From Campylorhamphus procurvoides (Eukaryota > Chordata > Aves > Passeriformes > Dendrocolaptidae), in the NCBI GenBank assembly GCA_013396655.1, contig WBMV01000270.1, forward strand, positions 921,609-985,608: DNA of 64,000 nt, in the 5' to 3' direction. The notes under the pieces were generated by a model that ran no database searches, was not told the DNA's origin, and saw only the letters and a program-made list of their open reading frames with translations. A program made the translations under genes and the position numbers. Of the stretch, positions 14,101 through 26,399 are shown in pieces; the first letter of the stretch is position 1, and each line of letters opens with the position of its first letter.

Positions 14101-15619
14101 TCCCAAGAAAAAATTCTTTAATACTCAGAACTTTTATTCAGCAGCTTCGATGTATCTAGCACTACTAATCTGCAAATAAATGATCACATGGAATCTTGGA
14201 ACAATCAAATGGGAAAATGGGTGAGTTGAACCTAAAGGCTAAAATTCTGTTTAAGTTATCCAGAAGAGAAATAGCCTTTCCAAGGATCATTCCAACTTGT
14301 GCCATGGTAATTTAAGGGAATTTCAAGTAACTGCAGCATTCATATTCATCCAAACAATGTCTCAGATTATATGAGATACTTGTGCTACACCAAAATACAG
14401 TCACTAAATGTAGTGGTGATTTCTTTTAACACAGAGTCTTAAAAAGGACAAAAGAAATAGATTATAAATAAGAGGTAGAACAAATAGACAGGACAAGATG
14501 AGAACCCATTTAATTAGATGTTCTTAATAATCCATTCCCTTAAAGAATATGCACCAGTGGTACTTACTAATTTCTTGAGTTCCATCCCCAACCACAGTGT
14601 TAGGCACGTTCTATATGTCCATCCCATACAGCTAGAGCCGCATACAAAAATATTGCACAGTTGTTTCTTTGCTGACAATGCTTAATAAAAACAGAAAATG
14701 ATGACTATTTTTTGATCTATTTTGTTTTGTTTAGATTCTGGCAATATCAGTTTGAACTTATGCAGATACTCATGGTTCCCACCCTCTCAAAGAAATGAAG
14801 TTATCTGCTTAAAATGCAAATATGATTTTTTTTTTTTGAGAGAGGAAAGTGTTAAAAGTGTCTAAGCATCTGAAATTTCTCAGGTAGATCAAGCATTCTC
14901 CTACAATAGCACAGAATAACTTATTCTTATAAAGACTTTGATATTCTTTGTCACTCTGGCCTACCTGAATCAAGACCAGGTATATGAATTGAAGTATGCC
15001 AACCAAATACTGTGATGTCAGCATGAGAGATCTTAAAATCTTAAACCAGATTTGGCTGGCTTGGAGTCCTTCTTTGGCCATGTAAATTTTATGCAAATGT
15101 ATATTTAGTGGGCCTAGGTGCAACATTTTCTTCTTGTGCTATGTTTTTAAGTAGAAAAAAATCTCATTCTTTGAGTAGAGCTTTCCTATCTAGTCCACAT
15201 GATCAATCAAAGATACAAATACTCCACAGAAAATAAAAACAGCAATAATAAAAGGCATCCTATGCATCATGAGCCAAAAGGGTAAGTTTTTAGCACATGA
15301 AAATTTACAGTAATTTTTCACTGTTGGTTTGTACATGGTGGTAAAATCTGCCATCTGATTCCTAATGAAATAAGGAACAAAGTCCTGTACATCACTCAAG
15401 GGCATACAAAAGAAAAGAAAATGCCCAATGTATCATCCACATTGCCTCCAAAAATATGTTTCCCTTTTTAAGATGGTGGTATTGCATTTAACCAGCTTTG
15501 CCAGTTTTGCAAACCATAAAAATAAGGGTTATGAAATCTTATTTAAAATAACTGCATGCAGGAAGAAGGAAATAAACTGCAATAATTTAATCTTCTTTCC
15601 TAAATGTTAACAGCAGTGT
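11181..15619. other. AT-rich intergenic DNA, no gene seen
   Basis: The longest frame is 105 codons on - (14809-15126), with no recognisable similarity. A short ATCATAGAATG word at 12849 recalls a CR1 terminus, but no CR1 body follows. Nothing else was recognised. Confidence 0.55.
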
Positions 15620-15960
15620 AAAAATGGATGCTCTCATCCTTGTAATCAGTTGCACGGTGCACAAGGGCAGCAGTCTCTGGTGCCTCATCTGTGAACTAAT
15701 CTTTCATTTCATAGCAGATCTTTCCATATCAAACAACACAAATGACTTAATTTGCATGACAGGATTTGTAACGGGGCAAATCTAGTGTCAAAGTCGATTA
15801 AAGATTACACCGGAGAACTATCATAATCAGTACTCTAATGAGCCTAAATAGTACATGTAAAGTCTCCCCTTTTTGCCATTCCAGTCATGTATAAAAGGGA
15901 ATGTGTTTCTTTTCATCGGTGAGCCAGTCCTTTGGTTTGCACATTACGCCCTACGTTGAG
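15620..15960. promoter_or_regulatory. Candidate conserved non-coding element (enhancer-like)
   Basis: Seen: seven CpGs lie between 15655 and 15955 in a region where CpG is otherwise rare. There is an exact POU octamer word (ATTTGCAT, 15750-15757), plus GATTAAAG and TAATCAG homeodomain or TCF-like words. There is no simple repeat and no open frame of note. Known: vertebrate developmental enhancers often keep CpGs and cluster POU, homeodomain and SOX sites. Inferred: this patch may be such an element. No alignment was possible and the target gene is unknown. Confidence 0.4.
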
Positions 15961-16029
15961 CTAAAGTCATGTCAGTCTGGTTTCAGAGGGAGAAAAAGGG
16001 AAATAATAAAGCAAACATCACTTCACAAA

Positions 16030-16230
16030 TGACATTGCTTGGTATAAGCCAACGTTTGAAGCCCTTAATTCTTCTAATCTGCAAAATAGTCAATGCTAAT
16101 GGGTTTTTGCCTTTGTGAAAGCTGATGCATAGAAAGAAAAACTTTAATGAGCTGCCTGGGTTGTATGCTTACAGATACCTGTCAAATGTCTGTCATCTTA
16201 GCTATCGTTGAGGCATTATAAAGAAAGTAA
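16030..16230. promoter_or_regulatory. Candidate conserved non-coding element with paired TALE-type words
   Basis: Two copies of CTGTCA (TGACAG on the minus strand, the MEIS/PREP/TGIF core) start at 16179 and 16190, 11 bp apart, about one helical turn. The flanks are complex sequence without repeats and include CCCTTAATTC. The regulatory role is inferred only. Confidence 0.33.
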
Positions 16231-16859
16231 GAAGGAAGGAACGACAGTATTTGTACAAGCATTTTCATGCTAAAATGGCACAATTTTCTTCCTGTCATAA
16301 TTTCATTGTATCTGAAAGTCAGAAAAGCTTAACCCTTTCAATAGTACATTCTCTACAGAATATCACACATAATGTTTGAACTAGCAGCTTTAAAAATAGC
16401 ATCATGGTTTTGTAAACAGCATTCTCTGTTAAATTTGTTTCACAAAACTGATTTATCTGTATCTTAAAAAAAGTGTCAACAAATTATTGGAATCAATTGC
16501 TGCACTTTGGGGAGATCAAGAGTTTACCAAATATAACTCACCCTCAGTGTGAGAGCCTGTCATCACAACAAATCCTTTCTGAGTTCTTGATTTCATACCC
16601 CTTTCTGTCTTTACTCTGGCAATATAAATAGCCAAGAGGTCAACGAACTCCCTTATTTTTACTTTCTCATTCATTAAAAAAAATGGGAGTTCATATAAAT
16701 CTAATTGCAAACACACCTGCTAACTCTGCTATTCTAAGTTGTAGTTATCTCAAGCCAAACTTGCTTTTGGACATTTATAGTAAGTGTGAGAAATTGCCTA
16801 TGAACTGAAATAACACATTAACAAGTCTTAGCACAGGTGAGCCTAGTTACCTATTTTTC

Positions 16860-17085
16860 TTTCCAGATTTATCATCCATCCTCACTGTTTTCCAGCAGTT
16901 CAACCGTTCAAAGTACGGACATTTCAGTGCAGACCCGTGTTTATCCCAGTCCAAGCACCAACCTCTAGCGTGAGGATAAGCACATTCTCTAAATTTGGAT
17001 ATTCAGCTTCGGGAGTCAGTATCAAAAAGGCATTTAGGTACATGCTGCAATCTGTTCATGCACAGAGCTGTTTGTAGACTCGAGG
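16860..17085. promoter_or_regulatory. Local CpG-retaining patch
   Basis: Six CpGs lie between 16905 and 17082 (at 16905, 16916, 16936, 16969, 17010 and 17081), while the kilobase on either side has almost none. This is too few for a CpG island promoter. It would fit a hypomethylated distal element or simply a younger, less decayed sequence. Confidence 0.3.
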
Positions 17086-18579
17086 CCTTCATCTGAACAG
17101 GGTATATACCAGGGTAAGCAGAGAAGGGGTATTGTGTTCAAGGGACACCTGCTGAGCACAGCAGAAAGCATGACTAAGGGTTGTGGTGGCAGGTGCTGCT
17201 GCTTTGCTGCCTGTCTCTCGATAAGTCACACTCAGTATTTCAGTACCTACAATGCAAAGCACGATAAATGTTCTGAGCACTCTCTCACGAGCACTTGGAA
17301 GCTTCATTTATTCCTGTCGGCAAGTCATTTTGGTGATATTTTTGCTTATTCTATCAAGCTGTCAATATCAGTACTTCAGGAAGGCATTTCTATTACTCTG
17401 TTATGTCTCTGTTGTTGTTTTTTACCTGTACTTGTCAATCCTCATTCTGGGGGCTGCAAGACTGTGTCAAGGTGTACTAAGGCACGACACACTTCAGTGC
17501 ACCTTAAATGTTCTTAAAAGCCCTCAGGCTCTGGCTCATACGTTTTCATTGAGCCATTACAATACAAATGAAAGAACTTTAATGAGTATACTGCATCTGT
17601 ATTGCATCCAAAGGGTTCACTGGGAGCTCACTATCTTTCATGCTTCTGCAGGTGAGGATCTCAATGGAACAGTGTTTTTCCCTTGCTGTCTTTTTTTATT
17701 TCAAGCAAGCTCACATAGAGAAGAAAAAAAAAAAAGAAACAAAACCAAAACCAAACCCAACATAAGGCAAAATTATTTAAGTGGCTTAAAAAGTTTGATA
17801 TTAAACAAACAAAACCAAGGAATGAAAATTACTGCTGAAATTTTTCACCCAAGCTGCACTGGGTGAAATTTGTGCTGATGTCTCCCAAGACCTACATATC
17901 TTATCTAGAAACGTGAGCAGAGAATCTGCTGATTTAGGGCAAGAGCTGCATTACCAGCAAACTTGCTATTCTTTTGCTACAGCTATAACTTACAAGTATA
18001 ACATGTCCAACAACTCCCAATATTTAATGTTATTGAGTGTCAGGAATTCCCCTACTGAAAGAGCACCAAAATAGACAGGTTGCTGCCGTAGTAGGTGGAA
18101 AGAAAGAAGGTTTCCACACAGAATTGGTCAATCTAATATTTTGGTTTGGCTATTTTATGCTACTTCTTTTAATTTGGGAACTTTTCAGATACTGTATGGA
18201 GAGGCACCAGCTGCTAGAGGGCATATACAGCTCCCTCTAAGGTCCCTTTAAAACCACAGCATCCTGCCAAACAATCCTAAAGGAAGGAGCAGTGGAGGGA
18301 CAGAAGCGTCCTAGTGTGTTCCCAGAGCTGATCATTTCAGCCCATCCAATCACTACTTCCTAACTTTGTTTAGAGATTTATTTTTTTTCCTGGTGTGTGC
18401 CAGGCACAGACAGGACGCAGAGGAGCCACTCGGGTCCCACAATACACCTGACTTCCAGCACATCATGGGCCTGTCCTCTGAGGAGGGCTCCTTCCATGAG
18501 CCAGCCATGGTGGTGTGGCAAGCACACCAACCCTGAGGGGAACATGTACTTATTAATCACTCTCTATTTAAGCTAAAGC
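17086..18579. other. Intergenic DNA with the longest open frame of the window
   Basis: The 204-codon + frame at 17252-17866 starts MQSTINVLST and is hydrophobic in its first 70 residues. Its C-terminal third crosses an A/C-rich simple repeat and reads as a K/T/N-rich stretch. A 127-codon frame at 17134-17517 overlaps it in another phase on the same strand. It matches no family I know, so I do not call a gene. An inverted repeat (TTTCACCCA / TGGGTGAAA) lies at 17843-17868. About 18380-18540 is GC-richer than its surroundings, of unknown origin. Confidence 0.45.
17721..17763 (+). repeat. A/C-rich simple repeat
   Basis: Runs of A are interspersed with CC and CCC (AAAACC-like units), ending in CCAAACCCAACATA. 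A near-identical ending (CAAACCCAACATA) occurs in the A/C-rich tract at 24656-24684. Confidence 0.75.
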
Positions 18580-18960
18580 ATGCTGACACTGAATGATCAC
18601 TCATCACTGGTATGCTTGGTACAGCAGTCATGGTGCTTGTACCACCATCCGGAGAGCTGAACTCCAAGGGGTTAGAGTACAAACGTAAATAACATACATT
18701 AGTGGTGCATGTTTAGCTCTGACTTGGATTTCATCCACTTTCAGATATGAATTATTCATCCCCCATCTCCCTCCAATTGTTCTTTTAATTCATATCGCAG
18801 TTGTTAAAAGGTTAGAAGGCACGTTACTGAATAATCCTTTACTGTTTCCCCATGGCAATTTGCACCCAATTTTTGCAGATTTCAAGCCTCTGCTGTCCCT
18901 GCTGCAGAGTTCATTTTTATTGCAATTCCCGGCTAGCCTTTTCCCCCCCGAACACTACCT
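18580..18960. promoter_or_regulatory. Candidate conserved non-coding element
   Basis: Six CpGs lie at 18650, 18684, 18796, 18822, 18930 and 18949. A SOX-type word (ATTGTTC, 18776-18782) is next to TTTTAATTCAT, and a GAATTATTCAT word lies upstream. There is no repeat and no significant reading frame. It is regulatory by inference only. Confidence 0.35.
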
Positions 18961-19737
18961 CTCTGACCTAGCTGCTGTACCTCTGATCCCATGCACCCCA
19001 GAAGCTGTCACAAGTCTCCCTCCTTCCCAGGAGTTGAACACACAATAGAGAATAGGCCCTGGCTGTGAGGTTCAGCAGCCATTAACCCCTACCAGCTGTT
19101 CCTGCAGGGAGCCTTCTGTGGCTGAATGTCCTTTCTCTGCGGAGGCCCTCATTTCCACTAATCTAACTATTGTTGGATAGGAATGCTGACAGGAGAAAAG
19201 AAATTTTTCTTGTGTCCATGCAAGTGTGTGTATCCATGTGTAAGTGAAGGAAGAGTGAAGGCTAATTTCTATAGTAGGCATGAATGGAAGGATTGGGAAA
19301 AAAACTAGTTAAAATGTGTTTACTCGCTTAAAAGGCTCAGTCAATTTAAATAATTTCAGTAGTATGCTCAATTTTGGGGGGATGGGAAGAAGGAGAAAGA
19401 AGTTACTATTGCCATTTTATGCAAAAGCTGTTGAGATTCCCCTGCATGTCCTAAATTCTTCTTAAAATGTGAAAAGAAAATAGGACAAATGTATGAATAC
19501 CAACTGCAAAATGAACACAAATGCACAGGAATAAAATCTAATATTTTTAAAACCTTGGATCTGGGCATCCAAAGGTTTACTTTTATTCCACATTGATTAT
19601 CCATTTTCAGTAGACTGATGATTCAGACTGTCTGGAAAATACACAAAATGTTTGTCAGGATTCTGTCCTAATACTCTCAAAAGAAAACAAAATCAATTCG
19701 GAGGAAAAAACATTTGTTTTAACTGATCAGCATCTTC
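18961..19737. other. Intergenic DNA, no gene seen
   Basis: Frames here are 78 codons or shorter and unrecognised. No repeat or structured RNA was recognised. Confidence 0.55.
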
Positions 19738-20340
19738 AGATAACCAAACTGAACTCCTTATATCTCTCACAATGACATCACCTCTAATCACATTTTAAAC
19801 TTTCAACCTAAATAACCTAAAATAACCTAAAATATTTTTATGCAATACTAGCAGACATAACATCCTAAATCACAGATTAGCCTTAACATTGCTCTTTCTT
19901 TTCAAGCCACACAGGTGAAAGAAATGAAAAAAAAAATAACGAGCAAGAAAGAAAACTATTTTATTTGCTGGAAAACCACACCTCATTTTAAGTTTCAATT
20001 AATTAATCATTTTCTCTAAAAAAGCTTGATAAGATAAACTGTTTTGAGATTTAGTGCTATCACCTGATAAAGTTCAGTAAAATACAACAGTTGGTCTAGT
20101 TCAAATCAAATTAGAAATAATTCATGTAGAAATATATTTTCTGGGCAATTAGACTGTATCGTAGCAGGGCAAATGTCTGATATAATAAAGCTCTACTTTG
20201 CATCTGTTCCTGTGTCTAGACGGCTGCAATTACTAGTCCTTACAACAGCAGCAGCAAGATAAAGCACTGCTCACAGGTTATAGCTATTAAAATGGAACAT
20301 TTTCTTTCTTCACCTCCCTTTATTACCTAAATCATTTGAT
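19738..20340. promoter_or_regulatory. Patch with five GATA-type words
   Basis: WGATAR words on the + strand are AGATAA (19738), TGATAA (20027), AGATAA (20032, overlapping), TGATAA (20065) and AGATAA (20257). Short AATAACCTA-like units repeat at about 19809-19832. In AT-rich DNA some such words are expected by chance, so the enrichment is modest. Confidence 0.25.
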
Positions 20341-23300
20341 TGTTATAAAATTTAATTTAATTTAATGAAGTTGCACTTTCCTCATCTTCAATATGAACAC
20401 AAACACAAACAAACAAACAGTACAGAATCCATCTCATTGTTTCTCCCCAACATTAGCTGCCACACATGGATTGTGGTCTCATTGAGGTTGAGTATGTGCA
20501 AATACTGCTTGCTCAGAACCCAAATGGCAGAAATGGCTCTGTTAGGAAAGAGAGGACCTGCAGCCCCTTGACTGTCAATCTGGCATCCTTCAAAGGCACC
20601 ATGAAGCCACCACACAGAATAGTTGAGAATGCATATCCCTAATTACTATATTTGGGAAGATGAAAGGCCTGTGCCAAAGAAGGTACATTTGTAGTTAGAC
20701 AGGTAAGTTTATATCCCTAATAGAAAGAAAACCATCGGTTAGCCAAATACAAAATGTAGGCCATGCACAGCCCTGCATCTGCAGGTTGAGCCCCCACTGA
20801 CACCTCATGGCACCAGCAGGAGCTTTGACATCCCTGCTCCTTCACCAGAAAGAGATGACAGCAAAGAGGAGCATGTGCTGCATCAGCTGTGCTTCAGACA
20901 TTGTAAATCAACTAATATGGGGTAGGAGGAAATAACATGCAGAAACAGTGGGTCCCGTCCTGGAGGTCACATGGAATACTACTTCTTTACAATTTTGGCT
21001 TACTGAGTACACTGAAGGATTATATCAGCAGGATTTCTGAAACTGCAGTTTTACACAGCTCATGGGCATAAACAGTAGTTTCCGGTGTTAATAAAACTGC
21101 TTTCTCCTTCAAATTCTCCCTATAATTACAGGGTTTCTGGGTTTCTACGCAAACCTGAGCAAATTTTAAGTAGGGCTTTGTTTAGACAATCTAAGATATT
21201 AAATCATAGTCTTGAAACCCTGCAAAGAATCAAGCACATAGCAATAAATGGTATTTGTGAAATATTGCATGCAAAGAAAGACATTCACTGAAACAAACAG
21301 GCTTTTTTGGCTAAATTTGAAAATAGCAAACCACCAAAAGTGTTGCACATTAAGGAGATCTGGTGGTAGTTACAGGTCTCCAAACACAACTTCCAGCAAG
21401 ACATGCCAGTATAAACAGGAAATCAATACTATGTAAGGAGTCATCTACTTGTGGCTATTCCCTTTAAAATTTTGTTCTTATCATGTTCATTCATTAAGTT
21501 CAATAAGGCAGTGTTTATGTTTACATGAAAGATATTCAAGGGATGTGTTGGTGCCATAGAAGAAATTTGTTATGCTCTTTAAAATAAACTACATTTAAGT
21601 TCCTAGACTTGTCCATAGTCAGATACCAGCTATGCGCTTATAATCTTTCCACATCATCTTCTCCAAGGGTCTTTAAATATCTAACGTGTCTGCAGTATCT
21701 CATCTTTGTTAAATAGGCTGTCTTGTCAAGCCCTGATATTTCTCTTTAAAGGCAAATGTAATTTGTAATATAGATCATGTTTGTAATGGGCTGGAGCAGT
21801 TCCCAATAAAAAAAGAAGACCGGCAGATTCTATAACCCTCTTCGAAAGAAAATCATAGGCTCTAATTTCTAGTATTGGTGACTCAACTGACTGCCAAGAT
21901 ACTGTCTGGAGTTGACCCATTAACAGTAAATCTGAAATAAAGCTGCCACACAGTATTTGCAAAGATACAATCTGTTTCTTCAGTCTCATAATGGATGTTT
22001 TTTCACCAAATTAACTTCCTGTCTAAGAAGCTGGAGTTCATTTCATCAGCATTTCAAAAAATGGTTTGTTTCTTCTGTGTCTATAACTTCTCACACAGGG
22101 AATGTGTTGCAGAAGGCTTCACTTGTGGAACAAGTCTCCAGCTTCCACGCCCTCAATACCAACATGTCACAACTCTAGAAGGGAGGAATATTACTCTAGA
22201 AATATTCAGTAAGATAACTATACTACCTAATAGTGCCATGTGTTATCTTCACCTTCACTTCACTTGCAGCAAATAGCACAGAATGTGGCTTTGGTATAAT
22301 ATTCAAATAATAAAAAGACATGGCCTTGAAATGACTTACTCAATATTTTATGCTATATATTTAACGAAAGTTATATAATTTATAATGCAATTATGGCAAA
22401 ACCCAAGGAAAATCACTGTGTCAGAACCTTGGACTTACTTTTTGTATGTTCTTACTTTGTCAAGATAATGTGTGAGTGTAACTCATGTCAGTCTGCAATG
22501 AACTTGGAATACCAGCACTCAGAGGTGTGAATTTCCAACTACATTATTCCAGATCCAAATGACTGTATGACTCTGGGGTTCAGACTTTGATTTTCATTTT
22601 CTCCTGCACTCCAAAATTCACCTCCTTGTACCAAGAGTTGTTATTTTGCAGGAGGTGAGCACTCAGCTGTTTGCTACCTGACTCCGCACCATCCTGAGGT
22701 CTTCCGGCAGCTGCCTCCCCCTTGTACTTCACCTCATGCCTTCAAATGGTTTGGATTAGAGCACACGTTACTGTCACTGTTCTGCCACAAGAGTGGGAAA
22801 GGAGAAAGGTGACAGTCCAATTCACTGCAGGAAGAAAACAGGTCAGTTGGGCATACCTCAAATAAACTCTTTGCCAGTGATGTTTTTCCCCAATTGTGTG
22901 CTGCAGTACTGTATGATAGAGTTCGGTTCCCAACTGGGTGACATCTCTCCTTAGAAGCTATGCCAAGACCATCAGTGGGTATTGAAAGCTAACATATTGA
23001 AGACAGCACTAGATTTGCATGATCTGCATAAAGGCAAGTAAAAATTACAGTGGTATGTACTGCCATCAGATCAATGACAACATGGGATGATCAACACATG
23101 GGCTAGAAGTGAGGGAATAGTTGTCAGAATTAGTCTGCCTAACTTCTGGCTGGGTTGTTGCAGTGGGAGTATGTGCCTGTTACGAGGAGGTGTGGAAGGG
23201 TTGCTCACTTTGTAAGTTTTAAGCAAAGTGCTAACAAAGTCCCTCAAATATTCCTCAAATACAAACAGAAAAAGGAGAAAAGCCTTGGCTACTTTTTCAA

Positions 23301-24655
23301 CATGAGTATTCTTGTAGTTGTTGAATACGCTGACAGGCATTTTCCACATCCTGATGTCCCTTCCCCAGCTCTGTTTCTCTTACTGACTGCTATTTGGAGC
23401 ACAACATTTTCTTAAATATAACAATTCAAAAAGTAATGTTTCAGGAAATGCTGACATGTCAAATTTCAGGAGCAATCAGAACTCAAATGATGCTTCTGTG
23501 CCTTCTTTTTTTTTTTTAAGCAGAGGGTGTTAATGGATTTTCACTCATAAGGCTCAAAAAGATGACATTCAATGTCACTTGATGCTGAAGAAAATACAGA
23601 AAATGTTTAAAAAGAATTGCATTGAAACTGAAATTCTCCCCATACTGCTTTTTATGAGGAAGTCTGTTATTTCACTCATCTTCTGCATGTTTAAACGTAG
23701 TGAGTACAAAACCAGAAGGCTGTTTTTCACAGACTACTGACTTGGTTATCTGTGTGTTAGGCAAAAAATTCTAACAAGACACAACACGCAGTAAAGTATA
23801 CTTTGAGCAATGTCCAACTCTGGTAAGTTTTGCTCCCTGATGATATAAAATTACATTGAAATATACTATAAAATATTTTCCAAACACTACACTAACATCA
23901 TAGATACAATTTCTAGCTGTGACATACATTATTAACCTCATCTCATGATCAGGAATTCAAGCCTTATCTATTCCATCAGTTCAGAGAGTGTGGATGTGTG
24001 TGCAAAAGTACATCTTCTGTGCTAACCTGTGGCAACTGTTATTTCTTTAAAAATGGTTCTATAATATAACCACAAAATTGTATTTAAATCTCTTCTTAAA
24101 AGGAAATATCTACATCATTTGAGTATGATAGAGACATAATTTGAATTTACTACAGATCTCAAACTTCTGCACTGACACCCTCATCATTAACAATCTTACC
24201 TAAAATCTCTGCATACTTTTTGCCATTTGTCACTTTTAGAGACCCATCTTTCAATTCCGTGCATGCATTTCTTTTCACAATCTGACATCCTCAGGAGACT
24301 AATAATAATGTCCTGGATATTCCTGAATATTAGTTTTTACTAACATAGGTTTACCGTCAGATGTCTTTAAACAGAATATGAAGTTTCCCCAGGCAATAGG
24401 CAGCTCCTACTTGTAGAAGGTCTGTAGATAAAATTACAGTGTTTACTGTGGCTCACTATGAAATAAGTAGCTCACATTCCTCAGGGAAGGCTTAAAATAA
24501 ATGTTAAGTTCCTTTGTTACCATTTCTGAGAGCTGAAGTCATAGCTAGAGACTAATTGACTTCAGAGATGCCTTAAGTATCCTTCATGTTGTTAGTATCA
24601 GATAAACAACTCTATTTGCACAACAGACCAAGGGATGCAGTCACATTAGGTGCTA
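20341..24655. other. AT-rich intergenic DNA, no gene seen
   Basis: The longest frames are 93 codons (+, 21995-22276) and 92 codons (-, 23071-23349), neither recognisable. No interspersed repeat was recognised. Confidence 0.55.
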
Positions 24656-24684
24656 TTCAAAAAAACCAACCCAAACCCAACATA
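24656..24684 (+). repeat. Short A/C-rich simple repeat
   Basis: An AAAACCAACCCAAACCC-type tract that shares CAAACCCAACATA with the tract ending near 17764. Confidence 0.65.
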
Positions 24685-24760
24685 GTTCTTGCTATTCATA
24701 AGTAATACAGAATTCCCTAATGTGTCAATGAAACCATGTGACAAACCACGGTGGGTAATC

Positions 24761-24788
24761 CACACACACATACACACACACACACACA
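24761..24788 (+). repeat. (CA)n microsatellite
   Basis: Fourteen dinucleotides, with one TA replacing CA in the middle. It also makes a spurious IHTHTHTH-like peptide frame. Confidence 0.95.
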
Positions 24789-26399
24789 AACAGGCTATAG
24801 AAAATATTTTAATTAAAATATATATTGCAGTCTTTTGTAACATAATCTTACTTGCTTACATGGTGACAATATTATGCAACGTTTATTTTGGGTCATGATA
24901 TCACAATTTAAATTCCTTTTTAAAAACTTTTTGGTCAGCTCCTTTAGTCTTTAAATCTCTACACCAAAATATCCAGATTTTACATTCTAGCGGAAGATTG
25001 AATGGAAATGTATTTAGAAAAGCAAGCTAAGTAGAAATTCAAGATGAAAAACAGGGGACAATTTTCTCGTAAATTAGATCTTCAACGTACTGTTTTGTGC
25101 TAATCATTAACACAGAGCTATAAGCTAAGAGTAAACCACTTCTAGTTACTATCTTTTTATTTTCAGTTTCCACTGACATCAATAAACTCCTGGGAGCTAT
25201 TTCCATTTCTAGACAAGTAAGAAACTTTCCTGACCTGTAAGAATTTTGGATTTCAAGCAGGTTAACCATTGTAAACTGAAAGTTAAAAAGCCATGAATTT
25301 TCAAACATTCAAAATACATTACAAAGAAATAAAGTGTAGTTGGATGCAATGCTCTGTGTTAAGAAATCCAAAACATCCTGCTTTGGGTTCGACCTCCTGT
25401 TTGGGGACATTGGGATTTAAGGTAATAACATAGTTAATATTTCAAATCCAAGCCCATGAAGTGTATATTTTCAAAATGCTTAACAAAGCTGCTTTGAAAA
25501 ACTTAAGTATTTCTATCAGAATATTTCAGAGCCTGAAGATTTACTGAAAGCAACATTTCCCTGAATTAATTTCATCAATTCTGAGTTTTATAGAACTGAA
25601 ATATCAGGTCAGAAAAGTTTGGGGGTTTGTTTTTGAGGGTTTTTGGGGGGGTTGTGTTTTTGTTTGGTTGGTTGGTTATTTAATCAGAAACACCAAATAA
25701 AAATATGGGCTTGCACTGCTGATCATAATTCATTCTGAACACACAAGAGGCCAAATTCAGTTTCTGTTTATACTGTCTTAATACCATGAAGCTGTACTGG
25801 TGAAGCTGAGAGATGTTAGCAGTCATACAACACATTACAACCATATACCTCTGCTAATATTCTGTTAAAAAGAGCATCTCAGGCTCTGAACAATTCTGAA
25901 AACTGAAGATTTCTGGAATACATCTGATGACGCACAAGACATGCATTTTTAAGCACACTGATCATGCATTTATATGGTTGGATTCTGTGGTATGACTGCA
26001 CTGTACAAGGCTAAGTATGCACCAGAACAACCAACTTGCTTTTCCCCAACAGATCTCTTTTCATAAAGTGCAGCATTGTTTGGGTTGTTTCCCACTGATT
26101 GTGTTCCTGGCTTGTTTAATTTTTCTGCCGTTTCTGTGTCAGTAACACTTTCCTATAAGGTGAGGCTCAAATATTTCCCCATATGGAAATGCTCCAGGAG
26201 TCTTAGCTGTCCATATTCACATCATCTCTGCTCCCATAGCCCCTTTTACCTATCCTTCATACCCTGCAAGCAGAGAGACAGCAGGGCAGGTGGAAAGATT
26301 CCCTGAGCAGGAGTTCTTTAAACTCCCTGCTTTGCATGAGCTTGTAGATCTTTAGAGAGCCAGTATCTTTCAGAAAGCATTATATCTAAGAAAGGGGGG
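24789..26399. other. Intergenic DNA with a G/T-rich tract
   Basis: No gene was seen (frames of 89 codons or fewer). A G/T-rich low-complexity tract lies at 25618-25678. A weak ancient-repeat resemblance (GGCCAAATTCAG followed by ACTGGTG, 25750-25802) is noted in the findings. Confidence 0.5.
25618..25678 (+). repeat. G/T-rich low-complexity tract, possible G-quadruplex
   Basis: G5 at 25621-25625, G3 at 25637-25639 and G7 at 25645-25651 are separated by T-rich loops, then come GGTT units. The G7 run can supply two G-triplets, which gives four in all. The tract is the complement in style of the A/C-rich tracts elsewhere in the window. Confidence 0.75.

Noticed and set aside
17134..17517. 127-codon + frame overlapping the 204-codon frame
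   Set aside because: Two phases open on the same strand suggests a locally stop-poor T-rich region rather than coding.
17843..17868. Inverted repeat TTTCACCCA / TGGGTGAAA
   Set aside because: Nine-bp arms with an 8-nt centre and no other sign of an element; chance is likely in 64 kb.
24761..24788. CA repeat read as a histidine/threonine-rich peptide
   Set aside because: Simple microsatellite; the frame is a by-product.
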